From Candidatus Kaiserbacteria bacterium (GTDB lineage Bacteria > Patescibacteria > Paceibacteria > UBA9973 > UBA2100), in contig NVTG01000070.1 of assembly GCA_002401495.1 (NCBI GenBank), positions 1-6,674 on the forward strand: 6,674 nucleotides of DNA, read 5' to 3'. Every line of letters begins with the position of its first letter. Positions within the stretch are counted from its first letter, which is position 1. The translations under genes were made by a program, and so were the position numbers. Below are positions 1 through 5,567 of the stretch, in pieces. Below the pieces are notes generated by a model, which saw only the letters and a list, made by a program, of their open reading frames with translations, ran no database searches and had not been told where the DNA came from.

Positions 1-42
1 CATAGCAGCAAGGGCGCTATTAAAATTAAATTCTTGAGACAT
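1..42 (-). CDS. Partial 5' end of a minus-strand gene, possibly an IS256-type transposase
   Basis: Reading leftward from an ATG at 42-40, 14 codons stay open to the window edge and give MSQEFNFNSALAAM. A good Shine-Dalgarno, AAGGAA, lies on the minus strand at 55-50, seven bases before the ATG, which makes this a believable gene start. From memory, some IS256-family transposases begin with a similar 'FxFxxALxAL' stretch, so a transposase is the best guess, but 14 residues cannot prove it. The guess agrees with the neighbouring coupling-protein gene losing its 5' end near position 105, as expected if an insertion element ends there. No terminal repeat can be confirmed because the other end lies outside the window. 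Confidence 0.4.
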   Translation of the reverse strand, partial: MSQEFNFNSALAAM

Positions 43-105
43 CTATCATTTCCTTTTTTAAACATAATATCGAAATGACACGGAATTGCGAACACTACCT
101 TATGA

Positions 106-768
106 ACCGATGATTATTATACTGATTATGCACCTCAAATGATAATTAGCTTTTCACTAATTCCATTCTGCATTTATACAATATATAAAAGAGCTAGTGG
201 GCTTTCTCATCCATGTTTTATTTTTCTCCCAATTATATTATTCGCCGCGGCTTTGGGGCTGGAATTTGTTTTAGAAACAATTCGCTTATACGTTTATACG
301 GATCGTTACACTTATCGCGAACTAGTTCCATATATAAATCTTACTTTACTGGTCCCAGCTGCAGGACTAGTTTTTACCTTTTTAACATCAGGGTATATAA
401 ATAAATTTACTATATGGCCCACAATTTTTGTTTTGATAATCCTTGGTGTTGTCGGATATCGATTTACCGAAGTTTTTTATGTTGGCTATTATCCACCGAT
501 GTATATTGCTGCTTCTATTATTCCTTTAACGATTTTTGTTTTGTACAAAAGGTCGGTTGGATATTTTCATCCAAACATAATATTTCTGCCAACTTTCCTT
601 TTGGCAGCAGCAGTTTGTTATGAATTTTATTTTGAATTGCAGCGACTAATTCCTCATGCTCAAAATATGCCTTATAAGAAATTAATTACATATATAAACC
701 GGGCATTGATGGTTCCTGTTGGGATTTTATTTATAACCTTTCTGATTTCAGGGGCCGTGCATCGTTTC
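106..768 (+). repeat. Tandem duplication of a ~101-residue membrane module inside the coupling protein
   Basis: Translated 106-408 and 466-768 align without a gap over 101 residues. By hand count about 44 positions are identical. Shared blocks include the YKR ... HP ... FLP ... AAA ... EF stretch, the YIN block, and TFL.SG followed by F. A 19-residue hydrophobic linker separates the copies. Nucleotide similarity is weak, so the duplication is old rather than recent. Confidence 0.75.
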
Positions 769-1016
769 AAGGTCGAACGGTTTGAAAGCAAGGCCGAGAA
801 AAAATACAGGAAAGTATTTCGGAACACACATGGTAGCGCCGAATGGTTCCCTGAAAACGAGCTAATGTCTGAATTTAAAAATGGAAATATCATAATGGGG
901 GAAAATTATAACGCACAAAAAAAGGTAGTAGCGGCTGGTACATCAGATTTATTACGTCTCAATTTGAAGGGGCATCTTCTGGCCGCCGCAGGTACAGGAG
1001 TTGGTAAAACTACGTC
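106..1016 (+). pseudogene. VirD4/TraG-like type IV coupling protein, N-terminal fragment truncated at both ends
   Basis: Coupling proteins are inner-membrane ATPases that hand the relaxase-DNA complex to a type IV secretion channel. The longest ATG-started frame begins at 139 and runs to a stop inside the IS at 1062 (307 codons). The first ~210 residues are hydrophobic with several membrane segments. The cytoplasmic part then begins with HGSAEW (residues 231-236), matching the 'HGSARW' entry motif of TraG/VirD4 proteins, and reaches a Walker A, AGTGVGKT (284-291). The gene is cut about two residues later at the IS3-family element, so Walker B and the rest of the ATPase core are missing. The 5' end is also missing: codons 106-138 upstream of the ATG align with the internal repeat of the protein and so were once coding. 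A TGA at 103-105 closes the frame. It cannot make a working ATPase. Family assignment is fairly sure; the exact subfamily is not. Confidence 0.75.
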
Positions 1017-1020
1017 TGTT

Positions 1021-1049
1021 TGGACTGTACTGGAAAAAGTGGAGGCGTC
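1021..1049 (+). repeat. Left inverted repeat of the IS3-family element
   Basis: These 29 bases are the exact reverse complement of 2252-2280. Four further bases outside (TGTT at 1017-1020 against TGAT read inward from 2284) match with one mismatch, so the true tip may lie at 1017. Confidence 0.93.
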
Positions 1050-1082
1050 CTATAAGTTATAATTGAACGATAGGAACACGCG

Positions 1083-1382
1083 ATGACATCCAGTAAATCC
1101 ACAAAAAAGAAACCATATATTAATGCATCTTTTAAATCAGAAGCAGTTCGCATTGTGCAGACCAGCGGGCGCTCGCAGCGGGAGATTGCCCGTGATATTG
1201 GTGTTAGCATCAGCGCGCTTAGCCGCTGGGTTCGAGAAGATCGGGAACGGGATCTTTTATCCGGTCCACATGACGATCAAATGAAAGAAATCAAACGCTT
1301 GCGGCGTGAACGTGATTTGGCTCTTCAGGAGCGTGACCTATTAAAAAAAGCAATGGCCTTTTTTGCGAGGGAAAGCCGATGA
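1083..1382 (+). CDS. IS3-family transposase OrfA (DNA-binding subunit)
   Basis: This 99-residue protein provides terminal-repeat binding for IS3-family transposition and is the N-terminal part of the OrfAB transposase. After a basic start comes a helix-turn-helix at residues ~30-52 (SQREIARDIGVSISALSRWV), followed by a charged, leucine-spaced helix at ~68-90 that resembles the OrfA leucine zipper. An AGGAA ribosome site lies six bases before the ATG. The stop TGA overlaps the ATG of orfB (ATGA, 1379-1382). Near the 3' end a run of seven A followed by G can serve for -1 frameshifting into orfB. The frame looks complete and intact. Without a working orfB it would act at most as a DNA-binding regulator of related copies. 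Confidence 0.92.
   Translation: MTSSKSTKKKPYINASFKSEAVRIVQTSGRSQREIARDIGVSISALSRWVREDRERDLLSGPHDDQMKEIKRLRRERDLALQERDLLKKAMAFFARESR
1343..1350 (+). promoter_or_regulatory. Candidate -1 programmed frameshift site A7G between orfA and orfB
   Basis: The run AAAAAAAG spans codons TTA-AAA-AAA-G of orfA. The orfB frame lies at -1 relative to orfA and is open from 1337, so a -1 slip here gives the continuous OrfAB fusion. A-rich heptamers at this place are the known IS3-family mechanism. No strong downstream stem was worked out. Confidence 0.65.
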
Positions 1383-2243
1383 AATATCAATTCATCGATG
1401 TAAAAAGGGCCATACTTGATCTTCCGCTGCAACGATTATGTCAGCTTTTATCGGTGAGTGTGAGTGGCTATTATGCTTGGCGCAAAAGGATTCCTAGTAA
1501 GCGCCAGCTTGACGATATGGTTTTACTCGCCCACATTCGCGCCGCTTATAAAGAATAGTCGTTCGACCTATGGCCCGGTTCGTGTATGGCACGAGCTGTT
1601 AGAAGCTGGTGTCCTTGTCGGGAGAGACCGTGTCCGGCGCCTGATGACGGTAAATAGCTTGCTTCCACTACGAAAACAAAAGTTTAAGAAGACAACAGAC
1701 AGCGATTATGACCGCTATATTGCACCAAACCTTTTGGACCAGGATTTCACAGCTGCCCAACCAAATCAAAAATGGGTGGCTGATATTAGCTACATCTGGA
1801 CCGCAGAGGGTTGGTTATACCTTGCCTGTGTCATTGATCTCTTTTCCCGCCGCGTGGTCGGCTGGGCAGTAGATAAACGTATGAAAACAGATTTGCCACT
1901 ACGCGCTTTAAGCCAGGCTATTGCTTGGCGGCAGCCGCCAAAAGGTATTATTCACCATTCTGATCGCGGGAGCCAATATTGCTCTGATCGCTATCAAAAA
2001 ATGTTGGAAAAACATGGCTTCGAAATATCCATGAGCGGTAAGGGAAATTGTTATGATAACGCCGCAATGGAAACATTTTTTAAAACGATCAAAGCAGAGT
2101 TAATCTGGAGGACAATCTTCATGACAAGGGAGCAGGCAAAATGTGAGATTGAAAATTATATAGAAGGATTTTATAATCCCGTTCGACGGCATTCAACTTT
2201 GGGATATACAAGTCCGGTGAAATTTGAAATGACCGCTGCATAA
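1379..2243 (+). pseudogene. IS3-family transposase OrfB (DDE integrase core), frameshifted
   Basis: OrfB is the catalytic half of the IS3 transposase. The ATG at 1379 overlaps the orfA stop. The first 59 codons read normally (MKYQFIDVKRAILDL...) up to a TAG at 1556-1558. Removing one base there, most simply T1556, joins ...RAAYKE to SRSTYGPVRVWHEL and restores a 287-residue protein. The catalytic triad is intact beyond the lesion: Asp at 1782-1784 (ADIS), Asp at 1962-1964 (HSDRGSQY) and Glu at 2070-2072 (METFF), with 35 residues between the second Asp and Glu. The downstream frame stays open for some distance upstream of the lesion with an ATG at 1464, but those first ~30 residues are out-of-frame reading and not part of the family. 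The copy is inactive unless ribosomes correct the shift or the extra base is a sequencing error. Confidence 0.88.
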
Positions 2244-2251
2244 AAGTAAAA

Positions 2252-2280
2252 GACGCCTCCACTTTTTCCAGTACAGTCCA
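2252..2280 (-). repeat. Right inverted repeat of the IS3-family element
   Basis: Exact reverse complement of 1021-1049. It lies eight bases beyond the orfB stop codon (TAA, 2241-2243), the usual compact arrangement in IS3 elements. Confidence 0.93.
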
Positions 2281-2284
2281 ATCA

Positions 2285-2540
2285 TGGCGAAGCGGTAGAA
2301 GTGGTCGGGCCAGAACCCAAGAGCAAGCCTACTGTCAAAAAGCCAAAATCAAAACCCAAACAAGAAAGCGCACTGGACGCTTCTTCGCCGGATTACGCCG
2401 ATGTCATTACCAAGATGGCAGAAAAGGAGGTTTCAAAGCCTCCAAAATCAAAACCCGATCAAGAAGTCGAAAAACCTAAACCTGAAACCAAAGGCTTGTC
2501 TCTTCTAGAGCGCGCCAAACTGATGAAAGCGAGAACATAA
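2285..2540 (+). pseudogene. C-terminal Lys/Pro-rich tail of a truncated gene, possibly the coupling protein
   Basis: Directly after the IS an open frame runs to a TAA at 2538-2540. It has no sensible start: the GTG at 2301 lacks a ribosome site, and the frame is open back into the IS. The product is a low-complexity, charged tail with three copies of a K-S-K-P unit (EPKSKP, KPKSKP, PPKSKP), ending in LSLLERAKLMKART. Such basic, disordered tails occur at the C-terminus of VirD4/TraG proteins. Joining codon 1015-1016 to T2285 keeps the frame, so the tail may be the far end of the coupling protein split at 1016, with a few hundred codons deleted between. That identity is inference; it could also be the tail of a relaxase or another transfer protein. 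Its stop overlaps the ligase start. Confidence 0.55.
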
Positions 2541-4021
2541 TGGGGAAAACAGTTCCTGAAATTCTGGATGAATTGCGTTCAGACAATGGATCCAATTTCA
2601 AAATGGATGTATTGAAGAAATACGCCGATAATGAACTGCTACAAATGGTTCTAAAGATGGCGTATGACAAGGTGATCTACACCTACGGCATCACAATGAA
2701 AAACATGCCGGATGATATCACCATCACGACCAACAAGATTAGCCTGGAAGCTGGATTAAAGTTTCTTCGCGATGACTTTGCCACGCGAAACTTCACAGGC
2801 AATGCGGCTCACGAACGACTTGAAAAAATTCTGGCCAATATGCGCCCTGATAATTTCATAATTATCACTCAAATCCTCGACCGCAGTTTGAAGATCAACA
2901 TGGGTCGCAGCAATATAAATAAAGTCTTCAAAGGGCTCATTGTGAAGCCTGTCTATATGCGCTGTGGTATCTATTCGGAAGACAAAATGATTGACGGCAA
3001 GCTGAAAAAAGAAACTGCTGGAAAGGTCAATCCAAAAGGGGCAATTGTTCAGCTAAAGGCTGACGGCACTTATCGTGAAGCCACAGTCTTAGACAGCAAA
3101 GCGTCTTACGTTACACGACAGGGTGAAGAGCATAATTATCCGGTTTTGGATAAAATTCTCAAGCACATGTGGCCGGGTAAATATTTTGGCGAATTGACTG
3201 TCGTGCTGGACGCAAAATTACTCGATGAAATTTTGCCAAAAATACACAAAGAAGACCCTGTGATGGCCGCAGATATTGCTAAAAACTTTTATAAGGATCG
3301 TAAAACGCTCCCTCGCTCTATCGGTAATGGCTTGATCAACTCTGACAATCCGCCTCATGACAATATCGTTTATGAAATGTGGGATTATGTCACCTTCGAA
3401 GAATATGCTAACGCTGCCAACAAGGTGAAAAACACCGTAAGTTATTATCGACGCTTGGATCAACTAATTGACAGCGTTAGCGAAGGTAATGAAACGGCAC
3501 ATGACGACGATCACGTTACGGTTATTGAAACCCATCGTGTTGATTCGGTTGCCGAAGCGCTTGTTCATACTGCCAATTGGATGAAAGACGGTCTTGAAGG
3601 GTCAATTTATAAAGACAAGGATGCAGTCTTTCGTGATGGCACAAGCCTACAGCAACTCAAGCTGAAACTGGAAATCACCATCGGCGTTCGGATCATTGGC
3701 TTTTTGCCCGGCAATAAAGGTTCGAAGAATGAAGCTTACTTCTCTGCTATCACCTTTGAAAGCGATGACGGGAAGATTAAAGGTCAGGTGGGTGTCACAA
3801 CATTGACCGAAAAACTACGTGATTGGTTTCATGTGAACCGTCAAGTTGTTGGGCCAATTATGAACGTTCAATGCAACGACCTCACCAAAGGTCGCGACAA
3901 TGATTTTTATGCCTTGTCACACCCGCGCTATGACGAAATTCGCACCGACCTAGATGTCACAGACACATTAGAACGTGCCTTTGAAAGTCGCAATTCCGCC
4001 ATGATGCTTGACGCGGCATAG
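2540..4021 (+). CDS. ATP-dependent DNA ligase, phage T4 gp30 type
   Basis: Seals nicks in double-stranded DNA using ATP through a lysyl-AMP intermediate. The 493 residues are close to the 487 of T4 DNA ligase and can be aligned by eye over the whole length. The N-terminal DNA-binding domain has DNELL (30-34) and the block ATRNFTGNAA (81-90), matching T4 'ATRKLTGNAA'. Nucleotidyltransferase motifs follow in order: I, LKADG with catalytic Lys173; Ia-like TRQG (192-195); III, GEL with Glu218; IIIa, YEMWDYV (278-284); IV, DGLEG with Glu353; V, LKLK with Lys374 and Lys376. An OB-fold region (~385-465) ends the protein. All key residues are present, so it should be active. The ATG overlaps the stop of the preceding tail (TAATG), implying translational coupling. 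Bacterial housekeeping ligases use NAD, so this gene is probably of phage origin; a role in sealing transferred or replicating element DNA is inferred. Confidence 0.9.
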   Translation: MGKTVPEILDELRSDNGSNFKMDVLKKYADNELLQMVLKMAYDKVIYTYGITMKNMPDDITITTNKISLEAGLKFLRDDFATRNFTGNAAHERLEKILANMRPDNFIIITQILDRSLKINMGRSNINKVFKGLIVKPVYMRCGIYSEDKMIDGKLKKETAGKVNPKGAIVQLKADGTYREATVLDSKASYVTRQGEEHNYPVLDKILKHMWPGKYFGELTVVLDAKLLDEILPKIHKEDPVMAADIAKNFYKDRKTLPRSIGNGLINSDNPPHDNIVYEMWDYVTFEEYANAANKVKNTVSYYRRLDQLIDSVSEGNETAHDDDHVTVIETHRVDSVAEALVHTANWMKDGLEGSIYKDKDAVFRDGTSLQQLKLKLEITIGVRIIGFLPGNKGSKNEAYFSAITFESDDGKIKGQVGVTTLTEKLRDWFHVNRQVVGPIMNVQCNDLTKGRDNDFYALSHPRYDEIRTDLDVTDTLERAFESRNSAMMLDAA

Positions 4022-4035
4022 TTTAATATAAATAG

Positions 4036-4053
4036 TAAGTAATCAATTACTTA
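4036..4053. repeat. AT-rich inverted repeat after the ligase gene
   Basis: TAAGTAAT (4036-4043) and ATTACTTA (4046-4053) are perfect reverse complements with a two-base centre. It could be a protein-binding palindrome or the end of the adjacent IS200/IS605 element; no function can be assigned. Confidence 0.4.
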
Positions 4054-4055
4054 AC

Positions 4056-4082
4056 TAACAGATGCCCGACAATCATCTGTTA
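4056..4082 (+). terminator. Candidate transcription terminator downstream of the ligase
   Basis: TAACAGATG (4056-4064) and CATCTGTTA (4074-4082) form a perfect 9-bp stem around a nine-base loop, 35 bases after the ligase stop. The following sequence is A/T-rich (AATTAAAA) but lacks a clear T tract, so termination would be weak. It may instead belong to the IS200/IS605 remnant. Confidence 0.35.
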
Positions 4083-4099
4083 AATTAAAAACTTAACCA

Positions 4100-4119
4100 C
4101 TACCGACTAATGTCGGTAG
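4100..4119. repeat. Hairpin at the tnpA 3' end of the IS200/IS605 remnant
   Basis: CTACCGAC (4100-4107), loop TAAT, GTCGGTAG (4112-4119). With a two-base bulge the stem extends by a further AACC/GGTT. It contains the tnpA stop codon and shares ACCGAC with the hairpin at 4420-4458. Confidence 0.7.
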
Positions 4120-4423
4120 GTTCATCCGGAGTGTGAGTTTCTATATAATCTATGATAGTTTGGTTTGTGGCATTTCCCGAAGTGGTGCAAAAATATCCTC
4201 TGGCCCAAAATCGACGCCCCCAATACCGTTGTCGAAATTCCGGAAATTCCTGTTGTATTTTTCGTGACGTACAGCCTTTTACCCGGCGCATAAACTCACT
4301 GACTGATAGCTTGGGCGGTATTTCAACAAACATATGAATGTGATTAGCAGACAGAACTCCTTTTACTATTGTGACGCCAAGTTGTTTGCAAATTTGATAG
4401 GTGATTTCTCGAATACGCAGGTT
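4100..4423 (-). pseudogene. tnpA: IS200/IS605 TnpA (Y1 HUH transposase), N-terminally truncated
   Basis: TnpA is a single-strand DNA transposase that cuts at element ends through a tyrosine. The minus-strand frame reads LRIREITYQICKQLGV... from 4420 and includes the metal-binding HUH motif (His-Ile-His, 4342-4334), the family block RRVKG.TS (residues counted after the first ATG at 4333: 16-23), RYWGRRFWARGYF (36-48) and the catalytic Tyr in IIDYIETH (codon 4147-4145). A TGA at 4426-4424 blocks the frame just upstream, inside the hairpin. Compared with members I remember, roughly 35 N-terminal residues, including the YH.VW..KYR strand, are missing. Translation from the ATG at 4333 would give only 77 residues without HUH, so no functional protein is expected. 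The stop TAG lies in the other hairpin. Confidence 0.85.
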
Positions 4424-4458
4424 TCAAACCACCGACTTTTAGTCGGTGGTTTGAAACC
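4420..4458. repeat. Perfect 18-bp-stem hairpin at the upstream end of the IS200/IS605 remnant
   Basis: Arms 4420-4437 and 4441-4458 are exact reverse complements around a TTT loop. Each arm also contains the smaller palindrome GGTTTCAAACC or its equivalent, so alternative folds are possible. It abuts the first surviving tnpA codon and ends 27 bases before the ribosome site of the membrane-protein gene, where it may also affect that operon's transcription. Confidence 0.85.
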
Positions 4459-4498
4459 TAAGTCTTGGATAATCAAAGAGACTTCAAGGAGTTGAAAA

Positions 4499-4816
4499 TT
4501 GAGCGACGCTTATAAAATTAAACACCAGACGCCCATTATGAAAATCGTCCTTATTTGGGTGATCTTCACAGCGATGATCATCGCGGGGTTAGCCTGGTTT
4601 AAGGTCATCTCTTTACCACTTTGGCTCTCGTTTGAGCGCAAAGCTTTTGTGCAATCACATCAATATGTGGAAGCACGACGTACGGCAATTATGCGATTTA
4701 GTTCGCAGTGCCAAACGCTGCCCGAAGGCGCACAAAAGCAAGCTTTACGGCAAAAAATCATTGCAGAAAAATCTCTGCTTCCGGAAAACGTAATCATCTT
4801 TACAGGAGATCGTTAA
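4499..4816 (+). CDS. Small single-pass inner-membrane protein of unknown function
   Basis: This 105-residue protein is not recognised. A strong Shine-Dalgarno AAGGAG (4486-4491) lies seven bases before TTG at 4499, which fixes the start. Residues ~14-36 form one hydrophobic membrane segment (IMKIVLIWVIFTAMIIAGLAWF). The short N-terminus is polar and the C-terminal ~60 residues are soluble, with a charged helical stretch (FERKAFVQSHQYVEARR), one Cys at 71 and a predicted helix around 77-93. The gene stops one base before the TTG of the lipoprotein gene, so the two are co-transcribed and probably work together at the envelope. On a conjugative element such pairs may serve surface or entry exclusion or the transfer channel, but nothing in the sequence proves this. 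Confidence 0.8.
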   Translation: MSDAYKIKHQTPIMKIVLIWVIFTAMIIAGLAWFKVISLPLWLSFERKAFVQSHQYVEARRTAIMRFSSQCQTLPEGAQKQALRQKIIAEKSLLPENVIIFTGDR

Positions 4817-4817
4817 A

Positions 4818-5384
4818 TTGAAAAAATTACTAATCACATCTTTGGCGCTATTTGGTATGCTGGCACTATCCGCTTGTGGCGATAGTTCTAGCGACGGCAA
4901 AGATAAAGCAGCCGTTGAATTGCAACAAAAACACTATTCCGTTGCTCAACCAATCCCGGCGTTCAATTGGTCGCTGGAACGCGACATCGTTATTCAGCTA
5001 TATCAGGCACGAAACGAAGAGGTGGCCACTCATACGGTATGGCGATCGAACACCGGCAAGGTTGAAGGTGACTGTTCGTCAATTGGCTTTGGTTTGCCCT
5101 ACGATACGAGCTTAACAAATCCAGTAAAGGTTGGCTACACAAGCGCTAACGGAGGTGTTGGTATCGTAGAGCAGGCAGAGCCCAACGGCATCTTTGCTTC
5201 TAAAAATAGTTCCGCAACCTGGGTGATGTGCGTCATTCAAAATGGTGATCTAGTCAGTACCGTGCCGATCTATATCGAATCCAAAGTAACAGTCTACCCG
5301 ATGACTGTTGAGGTCGATTATAAAACCGATCGCGTGACATTTGGTAAATCTAAACCGTCAGTGACGATCAAGTCCGGCGCCTGA
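4818..5384 (+). CDS. Outer-membrane-type lipoprotein of unknown function
   Basis: The 188-residue product starts at TTG (4818), nine bases after AGGAG (4804-4808). It begins with a basic MKK, a hydrophobic stretch and the lipobox LSAC with Cys20 as the lipidated residue. The +2 residue is Gly, not Asp, which under the enteric Lol rule points to the outer membrane. After a Ser/Asp/Lys-rich linker (21-32) the mature domain is mostly beta-like, with two cysteines at 86 (EGDCSS) and 138 (WVMCVI) that could form a disulfide. I do not recognise a named family for the mature part; the gene has the look of a plasmid-borne conserved hypothetical. It is coupled tightly to the small membrane protein upstream, suggesting a two-part envelope function, possibly exclusion or mating-surface related (inference). 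The reading frame is intact. Confidence 0.85.
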   Translation: MKKLLITSLALFGMLALSACGDSSSDGKDKAAVELQQKHYSVAQPIPAFNWSLERDIVIQLYQARNEEVATHTVWRSNTGKVEGDCSSIGFGLPYDTSLTNPVKVGYTSANGGVGIVEQAEPNGIFASKNSSATWVMCVIQNGDLVSTVPIYIESKVTVYPMTVEVDYKTDRVTFGKSKPSVTIKSGA

Positions 5385-5404
5385 AAGGGTGATCAACAGT
5401 ACCG

Positions 5405-5503
5405 CTTACCTGTGGGGTAAGTTGGGCTTGGGAACCTAAACAAGTTAGCCCGTCATATTATACCCATAGCCTCGCGATCCAGTAACCAACCTGGCGCGGA
5501 GCT
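5405..5503 (+). ncRNA. Candidate structured RNA or leader with three hairpins
   Basis: This gene-free stretch after the lipoprotein folds by hand into three consecutive stems. H1 is CTTACC/GGTAAG (5405-5410 with 5416-5421). H2 is GGGC/GCCC (5424-5427 with 5448-5451) extended by TTG/CAA. H3 is AGCCTCGCG-AT-CCAG (5468-5482) with CTGG-CGCGGAGCT (5491-5503), 13 paired positions with a two-base bulge, one G-T pair and one C-A mismatch. The H3 loop contains CCAAC (5486-5490), which could pair with GTTGG at 5421-5425 as a pseudoknot. A Shine-Dalgarno follows at 5514. It may be a leader controlling the next gene or a separate small RNA; I do not recognise a known family. Strand is assumed from the downstream gene. 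Confidence 0.35.
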
Positions 5504-5513
5504 TAAAGGGCAA

Positions 5514-5528
5514 AGGGAGAAGTAAATA
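5514..5528 (+). promoter_or_regulatory. Shine-Dalgarno placed before an ATA codon
   Basis: AGGGAG (5514-5519) sits six bases before ATA (5526-5528), which begins an open frame continuous with the 5568 gene. No ATG, GTG or TTG lies at that spacing in frame. This suggests that the original start ATG has become ATA. Confidence 0.5.
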
Positions 5529-5567
5529 GCATCTGTTGAAATAAAACAAGACTTACTCATTAGACTT

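Larger units (their letters stand above)
1021..2280 (+). mobile_element. IS3-family insertion sequence (about 1.26 kb)
   Basis: The element is bounded by perfect 29-bp inverted repeats starting TGGACTG and ending CAGTCCA. It carries the typical pair: orfA with a helix-turn-helix and orfB with a DD(35)E integrase core, offset by -1. If one mismatch is allowed the repeats extend to 33 bp (1017-2284), also with TG...CA ends. No 3- or 4-bp target duplication is visible with either boundary (left flank ...GTC or ...GTT, right flank TGG... or ATC...). Absence of a duplication, together with the missing middle of the coupling-protein gene, suggests a deletion or recombination after insertion. OrfB is frameshifted, so this copy is probably not autonomous. 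Confidence 0.93.
4100..4458 (-). mobile_element. IS200/IS605-family element remnant with hairpin ends
   Basis: A truncated Y1 transposase gene on the minus strand is bounded by two hairpins with a shared ACCGAC core. The one at 4420-4458 (perfect 18-bp stem, TTT loop) lies on the upstream side of tnpA and the one at 4100-4119 (8-bp stem, TAAT loop) contains the tnpA stop. IS200/IS605 elements have subterminal hairpins instead of inverted-repeat ends, and TnpA recognises them. Exact cleavage sites cannot be read from one copy. The piece is only about 360 bp and lacks the 5' part of tnpA, so it could move only with TnpA supplied from elsewhere. Confidence 0.75.

Noticed and set aside
1010..1210. 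Minus-strand frame over the IS left end and orfA
   Set aside because: It crosses the IS boundary and covers orfA in antisense; no recognisable protein.
1464..1560. N-terminal ~30 residues of an ATG-started orfB frame
   Set aside because: These residues overlap the true orfB start in another frame and do not fit the family; the real frame runs 1379-1555 and shifts.
1012..2290. Target-site duplication flanking the IS3-family element
   Set aside because: Neither boundary choice gives matching 3-4 bp flanks.
2301..2540. Independent small gene starting at GTG 2301
   Set aside because: No ribosome site, and the frame is open upstream into the IS; it reads as the remaining tail of a longer protein.
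3218..3463. Minus-strand frame inside the ligase gene
   Set aside because: It overlaps conserved ligase sequence and has no family resemblance.
4036..4119. Closely spaced palindromes as a CRISPR array or replication iterons
   Set aside because: The palindromes differ in sequence and spacing; there are no regular direct repeats or spacers.
4152..4337. Plus-strand open frame across the tnpA remnant
   Set aside because: It is the complement of a clear TnpA frame with HUH and catalytic Tyr, and has no ribosome site of its own.
5385..5525. tRNA gene or integron attC site in the structured stretch
   Set aside because: No cloverleaf or TTC-arm pattern could be drawn, and no GTTRRRY / RYYYAAC pair fits the stem ends.
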